Positions 1-5,300 of a stretch of DNA of 10,412 bases are shown here, piece after piece (position 1 is the stretch's first letter; the number at the start of each line of letters is the position of its first letter). The stretch lies in assembly GCA_012519465.1 (NCBI GenBank), contig JAAYQD010000037.1, positions 1 through 10,412 on the forward strand. Reading direction: 5' to 3'. A program made the position numbers and the translations under genes. Under the pieces are notes generated by a model. The model had not been told where the DNA came from, searched no databases, and was given only the letters and a program-made list of their open reading frames with translations. The stretch comes from Candidatus Cloacimonadota bacterium. GTDB taxonomy: Bacteria > Cloacimonadota > Cloacimonadia > Cloacimonadales > Cloacimonadaceae.

Positions 1-556
1 ATTTGCGCTTGAAGATACTGGCGCACAGCCAAAAGAAGGAGCTGACAAACAGCAGGGAGAGAAATACGCCCATGCCGGTTTGCAGCCAAGCCATGATGGC
101 ATAATACAGGTGCGCGGAGCTCCAAAAATACATGAAGATTCCCACCACCAAGGTGTTGAAGAGGGATAGCAACATATAAAGCAGCATGGAGCCAAAAGCC
201 AGGAGCACAAACTTGGCAGCCATGATTTTGGGCAGTGACACGGGTTGAGAGTGGTGCAAAATCTCACATTTGCGCTTGAATGCACCATTGATCATCCCAT
301 CCACGGCAATGATGGCAGCCCAGATGGATACAATCCCCAAGATGCTGGCAAAGATAATGGTGCCTTCATACAAAAAGGTATCTATCCAGGGCGTGGGAGG
401 CAGGTTGATGCTGGCATTTGCTCCGCCTTTGATGTAGCCGATGATAATGCCCAATAAAGTGATGCCATAGACGCCTACAAGCATCCACATGGGGGCAAGC
501 AGGGTGCGGCGATGGGTGTTCCATTCGTTGATGATGAGGGTCTTAAATTGCTTCAT
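1..556 (-). CDS. ABC-2 type transporter permease (3' part beyond window)
   Basis: Reading the minus strand from an ATG at 556 gives an open frame of 185 codons to the window edge, so the C-terminal part is missing. The product starts MKQFKTLIINEW and is strongly hydrophobic, with likely membrane segments near residues 22-42, 62-85, 110-146 and 160-180. A cytoplasmic-looking stretch at 93-110 (FKRKCEILHHSQPVSLPK) resembles the region after the second helix in ABC-2 permeases, where a short charged segment ending in LPVS or QPVS is common. The start overlaps the end of the upstream ATPase gene by 14 bases, so the two are probably translationally coupled and form one transporter. The substrate cannot be read from the sequence. 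YtrA-controlled transporters in Firmicutes are linked to cell-envelope stress, but that link is only analogy here. The assignment rests on hydrophobicity, gene order and the cytoplasmic motif. Confidence 0.8.
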   Translation of the reverse strand, partial: MKQFKTLIINEWNTHRRTLLAPMWMLVGVYGITLLGIIIGYIKGGANASINLPPTPWIDTFLYEGTIIFASILGIVSIWAAIIAVDGMINGAFKRKCEILHHSQPVSLPKIMAAKFVLLAFGSMLLYMLLSLFNTLVVGIFMYFWSSAHLYYAIMAWLQTGMGVFLSLLFVSSFFWLCASIFKRK

Positions 557-1400
557 TATTAGCTCCTACCAGCGCCACAAAGATATCAGCCAGATTGGCG
601 CGGGAATATCTGGCATCGGTGAATTCGAGGGAGGAATCCAACACGGCGCTCACAAAGCCCAAAGTGCGGGAAACATTGCGGGGTTGGTATTGATATATCT
701 CCTGTGCGCGCTCTTCGGGGAGGCTCACAATCCGAAAGCGGGATTTGAGGGATTCCACATCCTCATGCAAGAGGATGCGCCCCTGATCTATTATCACCAC
801 CTCCTGCAGGATATCCTCCACCTCTTCCACCTGGTGAGTGGAGATCAAAATACCCTTTTCCGGGGTGAAAAACTCGCCCAAGATGGTGTGGAAAAACTCC
901 TTGCGAAACACGATATCCAAACCCAGGGTGGGTTCATCCAACAGCAGATAGCGGATATCCAACGCCAGGGTGACCAGCAGATAGAGCTTGGTCTTCATGC
1001 CTTTGGAAAGCTTGCCCACCTTCTTGTTGAGAGGCAGGTGGCTGATGGCGAGCAGCTTCTCTGCCAAAGGCTGGTTCCATCCCGGATTTAACCCACGCAC
1101 GTATGCTATGGTTTGCTGTACCGTGAGGCGGTCATCCAAGCCGCTCACGTCCGGGATAAAGGCTACGTTTTCAAAGATGCGCATATCGTGACGCTTGATG
1201 GGCATTCCATCGAAGCTGATATGTCCATCGAAGGATAAAAAGCCTAACATACAGCGCATGAGAGTGGATTTTCCCGCGCCGTTTTTGCCCAAAAGCCCGA
1301 TAATCTTGCCTTGGGAAAGCTGTAAATCAACGGCATTTAACGCTTGGAATTTGCCGTAGTACTTGTCCAGATTGTTGATCTGATAAAAAGCGTCAGACAT
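543..1400 (-). CDS. ABC transporter ATP-binding protein (YtrB/CcmA-like)
   Basis: This is the nucleotide-binding subunit of an ABC-2 type transporter. Counting from the upstream ATG at 1412, Walker A GKNGAGKST is at 42-50, the signature is LSKGM at 135-139 (not the canonical LSGGQ), Walker B YLLLDEP is at 155-161, the D-loop region TLGLD is at 162-166 and the switch histidine is H193 (STH). The Q-loop position reads FIPD, as often in this subfamily. I prefer the ATG at 1400 (product starting MSDAFYQ) because GGAGGT lies five bases upstream of it; the ATG at 1412 lies within that SD region. The chosen start overlaps the GntR gene stop (1393-1395), and the downstream permease starts inside the 3' end of this gene. 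About 285 residues is usual for the family. The roughly 80 residues after the H-loop form the usual poorly conserved tail. The family call is firm; the substrate is unknown. Confidence 0.93.
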   Translation of the reverse strand: MSDAFYQINNLDKYYGKFQALNAVDLQLSQGKIIGLLGKNGAGKSTLMRCMLGFLSFDGHISFDGMPIKRHDMRIFENVAFIPDVSGLDDRLTVQQTIAYVRGLNPGWNQPLAEKLLAISHLPLNKKVGKLSKGMKTKLYLLVTLALDIRYLLLDEPTLGLDIVFRKEFFHTILGEFFTPEKGILISTHQVEEVEDILQEVVIIDQGRILLHEDVESLKSRFRIVSLPEERAQEIYQYQPRNVSRTLGFVSAVLDSSLEFTDARYSRANLADIFVALVGANNEAI

Positions 1401-1767
1401 CGCTACCTCCATAGGTTTCGTTTAATAATTTTGTGATTGCGTCTTTGGGAATATCCAGCTGGCGCGCCTTGATGAGCGTGGATTGCAGCTGGGTGGCTAT
1501 AAAATCCTGTGCCCGTGCCGCGATGATGGCAGAGCGCGCACCGGATGCCACGAAAATCCCCACTCCGCGCTTCTTGTACAAAATCCCCTCCTCCACCAGG
1601 GCGCCCAGAGCGTTGGACACCGTGAGGGGGTTCACTCCATAATCTGCAGACATCACCCTGATGGAAGGGATGGCCTGCCCGTCCTGAAGATGACGCTCCA
1701 GGATCAGCTCTTCAATGTGCCTGCGTAGCTGCAGATACAGGGGCGAATCGTCGTTAAAGATTTTCAT
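1393..1767 (-). CDS. GntR-family transcriptional regulator, YtrA subfamily
   Basis: A 124-residue protein with an N-terminal winged helix-turn-helix and a short tail, the size of the YtrA subfamily, which lacks the large ligand domain of other GntR proteins. The opening PLYLQLRRHIEELI is typical of GntR winged helices. PSIRVMSADYGVNPLTVSNA (34-53) covers the turn and recognition helix, and KKRGVGIFVA (65-74) is the wing. The C-terminal ~45 residues look helical and probably make the dimer. GAGGT five bases before the ATG supports the start. The gene is first in an operon with an ABC ATPase and permease, the classic arrangement for YtrA regulators, which normally repress their own transporter operon. 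An inverted repeat over the promoter fits this. The family call is strong; the inducing signal cannot be inferred. Confidence 0.92.
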   Translation of the reverse strand: MKIFNDDSPLYLQLRRHIEELILERHLQDGQAIPSIRVMSADYGVNPLTVSNALGALVEEGILYKKRGVGIFVASGARSAIIAARAQDFIATQLQSTLIKARQLDIPKDAITKLLNETYGGSDV

Positions 1768-1808
1768 ATACTACCTCGTTTTAGGCTTTGCACCGTGGTG
1801 CTGCATCA

Positions 1809-1848
1809 GTGTTATGGTCAACTAATACAGTGCCGGGGTTTCTGTCAA
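1809..1848 (-). promoter_or_regulatory. Candidate promoter and operator of the GntR-ABC operon
   Basis: On the minus strand TTGACA (1848-1843) is followed after 15 bases by TATTAG (1827-1822), about 55 bases upstream of the regulator start. The spacer is shorter than the ideal 17. An imperfect dyad, GTATTA-N8-TAACAC (1828-1809), lies over and just after the -10 hexamer. A repressor bound there would block RNA polymerase. GntR/YtrA regulators bind such dyads in their own promoters, so autoregulation is the natural reading. The hexamers and dyad are visible; binding is inferred. Confidence 0.5.
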
Positions 1849-2011
1849 GAACTATTTTGCGCGTTTGTATTTTGTGAGGGGAACCGGATGTTTGGTTTAA
1901 CCACGAATTATTGGCTCGCTACCGCTCGCTGTTATTTAAAACCACTGAATACGCAGAAGAACACAGAAAACAATAGAAGGTGTATAAAGAAAGTCTGGTG
2001 CTTGCAACCCC

Positions 2012-2032
2012 ATTCATCATTCATTATTCATC
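2012..2032. repeat. Heptamer tandem repeat, ATTCATY x3
   Basis: Three head-to-tail 7-base units read ATTCATC, ATTCATT and ATTCATC with one variable position. The 7-base period is not a multiple of three and lies in non-coding sequence. It resembles the short heptamer tandem repeats described between genes in cyanobacteria (STRR elements), although no relationship is implied. Function is unknown. Confidence 0.75.
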
Positions 2033-2050
2033 AGAGCACACCTCACCCTG

Positions 2051-2078
2051 TCCACTGTTCACTGTTCAATGTCCACTG
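2051..2078. repeat. Heptamer tandem repeat, TYCAMTG x4
   Basis: Four perfectly phased 7-base units read TCCACTG, TTCACTG, TTCAATG and TCCACTG. The array follows a different heptamer array by 18 bases and runs directly into a small hairpin. Slippage could change copy number between strains. It lies in sequence with no credible gene. Confidence 0.8.
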
Positions 2079-2092
2079 CGGCAGAATGCCGC
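2078..2092. repeat. Perfect 6-bp hairpin with GAA triloop
   Basis: GCGGCA and TGCCGC flank a three-base GAA loop. The last base of the heptamer array is the first base of the stem. A C-run follows, not a T-run, so this is unlikely to be a terminator. It may be part of the larger repeat mosaic. Confidence 0.6.
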
Positions 2093-2120
2093 CCCCCTGC
2101 ATGTCTCTTATTAGATGCGC

Positions 2121-2175
2121 TTGTGATGCCGTTGCGATACCCAGCAATTTGCTGGGAGAGGCAACGGCATCACAA
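2121..2175. repeat. Nested palindrome (15-bp outer stem, 7-bp inner hairpin)
   Basis: The outer arms TTGTGATGCCGTTGC (2121-2135) and GCAACGGCATCACAA (2161-2175) are exact reverse complements. Inside, CCCAGCA (2140-2146) and TGCTGGG (2150-2156) form a second perfect stem with an ATT loop. No T-run follows on either side, so a simple intrinsic terminator is unlikely. The form suits a REP or MITE-like palindromic element, a DNA cruciform or a structured RNA. No transposase is nearby. Function is unknown. Confidence 0.85.
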
Positions 2176-2445
2176 CCACATCTCATGGGGAAGGAGGCAT
2201 CCACGTCTGCAAGAATACGTAGTAATAAATCTTAAGAAGTTTATAGAATGAGGTGGATGAGAAGCATGAAAACAGGTTTTGCTTGACACAATCAAATCGG
2301 GAATAATGATTGTAATTAGATTTGTTTTTGTTGTAAGTATATATAAAGAATCGTGAATACGGATGCGCTCATGTTGCAGGTGAGGCTCGGCTGAAACCCT
2401 GTATTTGTGTGTATTCCGAGAAGTCCGTTTATGAGGAGACGGTTT

Positions 2446-2718
2446 ATGTTAAAAAGGATATTGCTATTAACTGCACTGTTTTCTATTGTAGTTTTTGCAG
2501 GGGCGGAGCGGCGTGCTCTGGTAATCGGTAATGCCAATTACACGGAAGGGCGACTAAAGAATCCGGTCAACGATGCCCGGGCTGTGGGCGCTCTGCTCAG
2601 GAATCTGGGCTTTGAAACCACGGTCAAGACCGGTCTTAACCCCCGCAATCTGGAAGTTATACCAACCTTTCAAACCAAACAAAATGTAGTTCAGATAATA
2701 CAAAGAGATTACGTATAA
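2446..2718 (+). pseudogene. Truncated caspase-family (peptidase C14-like) secreted protein
   Basis: The product has a signal peptide (MLKRILLLTALFSIVVFAGA, 1-20) and then the first strand and helix of a caspase-fold domain: RRALVIGNANY (22-32), LKNPVNDARAVGALLRNLGF (37-56) and a strand ending near 70. Residues 71-90 do not look like the family, and the frame stops at 90. The catalytic His (usually in a GHG motif) and Cys are absent, so it cannot be a working peptidase. The three forward frames past about 2655 do not continue the domain, so this is a break or replacement, not a simple frameshift. The start at 2446 is chosen because GAGGAG sits seven bases upstream and the signal peptide begins there. 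In some bacteria caspase domains are fused to FGE-sulfatase domains; here an FGE lipoprotein begins 31 bases later. A functional short peptide is possible but unlikely. Confidence 0.75.
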
Positions 2719-2749
2719 ATAGCTAACCTGGTTAATAAAGGAGTATATC

Positions 2750-4093
2750 ATGAAAAGCACAAAAACCCTTATTTCAGTTTTTATTTTACTTGCGTTGGTA
2801 TTGATGACATTTAGTTGCAATAAGAAGACGACTGAACCTGACGCACAAACCGTTGCCACCCCAACCTTTAATCCTCCTGGCGGCTCATATTCATCAACCC
2901 AAAATGTCACCATCAGCTGTGCGAGCAGTGGAGCCACGATTCGTTATACGACCAATGGCAATACTCCCACAGAGTCTTCAACAGCATACTCCGGTCCACT
3001 TACAGTTTCTCAAGATACCACTATCAAAGCCAAGGCGTTTATGAGTGGCTGGACACCCAGCTCCACAGCCAGTGCAGACTATACCATTGATTATCCTGAA
3101 ACAGTGGCGACCCCAACCTTTAATCCTCCTGGCGGCTCATATCCATCACCCCAGAATGTCATCATCAGCTGTGCGACCAGTGGAGCTACGATTCATTATA
3201 CCACCGATGACAGTGAACCCACAGTGTTTTCTTCACTCTACTCAAGCCCAATTACAGTTTCACAAAGCACAACCATCAAAGCCAAGGCATTTATGAATGG
3301 TTGGACACCCAGTTCCAGAGCCAGTGCTACATATGCGATAAACATCACGCCTCCCGATCAAATGGTTTACGTTTCCGGCGGTACCTTCCACAATGGCACT
3401 TCCAATGTGACGGTATCCAGTTTCTATATTGGCAAGTATGAGCTTACCCAGGCGGAGTATGCAGCGGTAATGGGAACCAATCCTTCCTTTCTTGCTGGTA
3501 ATCCCAACCACCCAGTGGAGCAAGTATCCTGGTTTAACGCTATTGAATACTGCAATCGGCGCAGTATCATGGAAGGCTTGACGCCTTGCTATAGCTACGA
3601 TACTTATGGCAGTAATCCTGACAGTTGGCCTTCCGGCTGGAATAGCAACGATGAAAACCATACTAATATTTCATGTGATTGGACAGCCAATGGTTATCGC
3701 TTGCCCACGGAGATGGAATGGATGTTTGCAGCCAAGGGCGGTAATCAATCTCAGGGCTATACCTATTCTGGAAGTAATAATATTGGCGATGTTGCTTGGT
3801 ATAGTGGTAATTCCGGATCCACGACCCATGCTGTAGGCACCAAAGCTCCCAATGAGCTGGGCATTTATGATATGACCGGTAACGTTTGGGAATGGTGTTG
3901 GGATATAGATGGTTATTATCCCGACGATGCCCAGACAGATCCTCATGGTGCAAGCAGCGGGTCTTTCCGTATGAGTCGCGGCGGTAGCTGGAGCGACTAT
4001 GCCTACGTCTGCGTTATATCCGATCGGAGCATGAACGAAGCGACCGACGAATACGTCAATTTGGGCTTCCGCGTCTGCAGGAATGCTCCCTAA
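2750..4093 (+). CDS. Lipoprotein with two chitobiase-type repeats and an FGE-sulfatase (SUMF1-like) domain
   Basis: A 447-residue exported protein. The N-terminus is a lipoprotein signal with lipobox LMTFSC and lipidation at about C23, followed by a polar linker. Residues 35-118 and 119-202 are two copies of a CHB_HEX_C-like beta domain, each opening VATPTFNPPGGSY and containing GATIxYTT and TTIKAKAF. Residues ~203-447 form an FGE-sulfatase domain: MVYVSGGTF, FYIGKYELTQAEYAAVMG, RLPTEMEW from 317, YDMTGNVWEWCWD, RGGSW at 410-414 and LGFRVCR near the end. The cysteine pair used by true formylglycine-generating enzymes (GGS-x-C....C) is not seen, so the domain is probably a binding or structural fold, not an enzyme. 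AAAGGAG six bases before the ATG supports the start. The protein likely sits on the cell surface or outer membrane. Its ligand is unknown. The gene follows a truncated caspase gene and ends at a strong terminator. Confidence 0.9.
   Translation: MKSTKTLISVFILLALVLMTFSCNKKTTEPDAQTVATPTFNPPGGSYSSTQNVTISCASSGATIRYTTNGNTPTESSTAYSGPLTVSQDTTIKAKAFMSGWTPSSTASADYTIDYPETVATPTFNPPGGSYPSPQNVIISCATSGATIHYTTDDSEPTVFSSLYSSPITVSQSTTIKAKAFMNGWTPSSRASATYAINITPPDQMVYVSGGTFHNGTSNVTVSSFYIGKYELTQAEYAAVMGTNPSFLAGNPNHPVEQVSWFNAIEYCNRRSIMEGLTPCYSYDTYGSNPDSWPSGWNSNDENHTNISCDWTANGYRLPTEMEWMFAAKGGNQSQGYTYSGSNNIGDVAWYSGNSGSTTHAVGTKAPNELGIYDMTGNVWEWCWDIDGYYPDDAQTDPHGASSGSFRMSRGGSWSDYAYVCVISDRSMNEATDEYVNLGFRVCRNAP
2852..3343 (+). 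repeat. Tandem duplication of an 84-codon unit (chitobiase-like repeats)
   Basis: The unit from 2852 recurs at 3104, exactly 252 bases on, in frame. Opening blocks such as ACCCCAACCTTTAATCCTCC and the GGCTCATAT and AAAGCCAAGGC stretches are identical, while the middle (around GNTPTE versus DSEPTV) has diverged. High nucleotide identity, including silent sites, points to a fairly recent duplication or gene conversion between copies. Confidence 0.85.
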
Positions 4094-4113
4094 TACAATC
4101 AACCAAAATAAAA

Positions 4114-4150
4114 AAAGCAAGGCAACGAGTTCATCCCGCTGCCTTGCTTT
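4114..4150. terminator. Bidirectional intrinsic terminator between convergent genes
   Basis: AAAGCAAGGCA (4114-4124) and TGCCTTGCTTT (4140-4150) form a perfect 11-bp stem with a 15-base loop. The plus strand continues with a T-rich tail, and the minus strand runs into a longer T tract (complement of the A-run before 4117). It lies between the FGE lipoprotein stop and the wrbA stop, so it should end both transcripts. Confidence 0.88.
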
Positions 4151-4172
4151 GTTTGTATAGGTAGTTTGCCCC

Positions 4173-4784
4173 TCAGGCAAATAGTTTCTTCACGATCTTG
4201 GCTACGTGTTCCCCCTGGTATCTGGCGCCGTCCAGTTCGTTGGAGCTGGGCATGCGTTTGCCATTGCCGCCGGTGATGGTGGATGCTCCGTAAGGGGAGC
4301 CTCCGGTGATATCATCCATTGAGGATTGTCCTTGGAAGCTGTAGGGCAAGCCCACCACTATCATTCCGTGGTGCATCAACACCATGTGGAAGCTAACGAT
4401 GGTGGTTTCCTGGCCGCCGTGTTGGGTGCCAGTGGAGGTGAATACGCTGCCCACCTTGCCCACCAGTGAGCCTTTAGCCCACAGGCCTCCGCTCTGATCC
4501 AAAAAGCTCTTCATCTGTGAGCTCATGTTGCCAAAGCGGGTTCCCGTGCCAAAGATGATGCCATCAGCGGCTACGAGGTCGTCCAAAGTGGCGATGGGAA
4601 CGTCTGCCATTTCCCGTTGTGCGGGTCCGGCGCCGATTTGCTCCAAGAGTTCCGGGCTCAGCACCTCTGGAACGCGTTTGATTTCCACTTCCACGCCGTC
4701 CACCTGCTTTACGCCCTCGGCAACGGCCTGTGCCATACGATAGATATGTCCACGGATCGAATGTATTAATATGAGTACCTTCAT
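4173..4784 (-). CDS. wrbA: NAD(P)H:quinone oxidoreductase, WrbA family
   Basis: A 203-residue flavodoxin-fold protein that aligns end to end with WrbA, an FMN-binding tetrameric enzyme that reduces quinones by two electrons using NAD(P)H and protects against oxidative stress. Visible family segments: [20 protein letters not shown] (phosphate-binding loop region), [19 protein letters not shown] (FMN-contacting loop), [47 protein letters not shown] and the C-terminal [12 protein letters not shown]. Two positions differ from E. coli WrbA: G replaces P in GTPTRFGNM, and R replaces Y in SMYGHI near the phosphate loop. AGGAGA six bases upstream supports the ATG at 4784. The gene stands alone, convergent to the FGE lipoprotein and divergent from rpmE, with its own promoter. 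Length is as usual for the family. Confidence 0.95.
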   Translation of the reverse strand: MKVLILIHSIRGHIYRMAQAVAEGVKQVDGVEVEIKRVPEVLSPELLEQIGAGPAQREMADVPIATLDDLVAADGIIFGTGTRFGNMSSQMKSFLDQSGGLWAKGSLVGKVGSVFTSTGTQHGGQETTIVSFHMVLMHHGMIVVGLPYSFQGQSSMDDITGGSPYGASTITGGNGKRMPSSNELDGARYQGEHVAKIVKKLFA

Positions 4785-4819
4785 GGTAGTTCTCCTATAT
4801 GTTTTAGTAATCTATTTAC

Positions 4820-4848
4820 AATATAAATCACAATCACCCATTTGACAA
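4820..4848 (-). promoter_or_regulatory. Promoter of wrbA
   Basis: On the minus strand TTGTCA (4848-4843), a 17-base spacer and TATATT (4825-4820) match the sigma-70 consensus at five of six positions each with ideal spacing. The -10 lies about 35 bases before the wrbA ATG. The -35 is inside a dyad described separately. Confidence 0.72.
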
Positions 4849-4853
4849 GTGGG
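4837..4853. promoter_or_regulatory. Candidate operator dyad over the wrbA -35
   Basis: CCCATTTG-A-CAAGTGGG is a 17-base dyad whose arms match at seven of eight positions. It contains the wrbA -35 hexamer. A wider inverted repeat, CACCCAT (4835-4841) and ATGGGTG (4858-4864), shares its left side. A repressor bound here would occlude the promoter. The regulator is not known and no binding can be shown from sequence. Confidence 0.4.
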
Positions 4854-4904
4854 AGATATGGGTGTCAGGAAAGAGTGATTGACAGGGTCTTGTGCAGAAA
4901 TCAA

Positions 4905-4935
4905 TTGACAGCCAGGCGGCCTTCAAAAATATGGT
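4905..4935 (+). promoter_or_regulatory. Possible rpmE promoter
   Basis: A perfect TTGACA (4905-4910) is followed after 19 bases by TATGGT (4930-4935), about 37 bases before the rpmE start. The long spacer and weak -10 make this tentative. A second ATTGACAG lies 28 bases upstream (from 4878). Confidence 0.35.
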
Positions 4936-4971
4936 GCCAAATACTTGTAATTATCCTAAGGAGATAGATAA

Positions 4972-5181
4972 ATGAAACAGGGAATTCACCCCAAATACGA
5001 GCCTGTGACAGTGCGTTGCGCCTGTGGAAACACCTTCGAGACGCGCTCCACAAAGGGCGAATTGCAGGTTGATATCTGCAACGTTTGCCACCCTTATTAC
5101 ACCGGCAAGCAGAAGATAATGGATACCGCCGGACGCGTGGAGAAATTCAACCGCAAATACAATCTTAATAGCGACAAATAG
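4972..5181 (+). CDS. rpmE: 50S ribosomal protein L31 (zinc-binding type)
   Basis: A 69-residue L31, a small large-subunit protein that helps bridge the two ribosomal subunits. It opens [20 protein letters not shown] and carries [12 protein letters not shown] and [11 protein letters not shown], all hallmarks of the family. The four cysteines C16, C18, C36 and C39 form the CxC...CxxC zinc site, so this is the C+ form and not the cysteine-free paralogue made under zinc limitation. AAGGAG eight bases before the ATG supports the start. The gene is followed by its own terminator. In many bacteria rpmE is next to a DUF1385 gene and prfA, exactly as here, which supports the identity of all three. Confidence 0.97.
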   Translation: MKQGIHPKYEPVTVRCACGNTFETRSTKGELQVDICNVCHPYYTGKQKIMDTAGRVEKFNRKYNLNSDK

Positions 5182-5195
5182 AACGCTTTAACCAT

Positions 5196-5238
5196 AAAAA
5201 CGCCATTGATCCCAATCCAAGTGGATGATGGCGTTTTT
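5196..5238 (+). terminator. rpmE intrinsic terminator with nested hairpin
   Basis: AAAAACGCCAT (5196-5206) and ATGGCGTTTTT (5228-5238) form a perfect 11-bp stem followed by a run of seven Ts (5234-5240). The 21-base loop contains a second small stem, ATCCA/TGGAT (5215-5219, 5222-5226). It lies right after the rpmE stop and separates it from the DUF1385 gene, perhaps incompletely. The minus strand also has a short T tract. Confidence 0.85.
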
Positions 5239-5300
5239 TTACTATGTGGATAAAACATGGATATTTAGACTAACCCCCTATCACACAGAGGTTTAATATT

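Larger units (their letters stand above)
1849..2445. other. Gene-free stretch rich in small repeats
   Basis: No credible gene is seen here on either strand. Open frames exist, but they read through the tandem heptamers and palindromes, lack convincing ribosome binding sites and show no protein motif. From left to right the stretch holds a GCTCGCT direct repeat (1914-1920 and 1924-1930), an AT-rich segment with short ACCAC-type and AACACAG-type words, two heptamer arrays, a triloop hairpin, a large nested palindrome, and then an AT-rich segment (about 2220-2360) that should contain the promoter for the downstream plus-strand genes. A TTGACA at 2283-2288 is a possible -35 but has no good -10 partner. 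I recognise no riboswitch. Confidence 0.6.

Noticed and set aside
1..280. Identical 13-base word ATTTGCGCTTGAA at 1-13 and 268-280
   Set aside because: Both copies encode FKRK in the permease frame, a basic loop motif; with only 13 bases and a shared coding reason, no repeat element is needed.
489..1091. 200-codon plus-strand open frame opposite the ABC ATPase
   Set aside because: The minus strand here has clear Walker A, Walker B and signature motifs; the plus frame is a shadow.
1795..2235. 146-codon plus-strand open frame
   Set aside because: It reads through tandem heptamers and both palindromes, has a Cys/His-rich composition with no motif and lacks a ribosome binding site. It is an accidental frame.
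2283..2324. TTGACA at 2283 and a TAnnTTTG word at 2317 as a promoter for the caspase/FGE genes
   Set aside because: TTGACA has no good -10 at 16-18 bases, and the Bacteroidetes-type -7 word has no matching -33 element. The region probably holds the promoter, but I cannot place it.
2361..2445. Possible riboswitch or leader before the caspase fragment
   Set aside because: Only weak, bulged pairing (CAGGT with ACCCTG) is visible and no known riboswitch core was recognised.
2554..2937. 127-codon minus-strand open frame across the caspase/FGE junction
   Set aside because: It is hydrophobic in places but overlaps a lipoprotein start with a clear ribosome site and lipobox on the other strand; no motif is seen.
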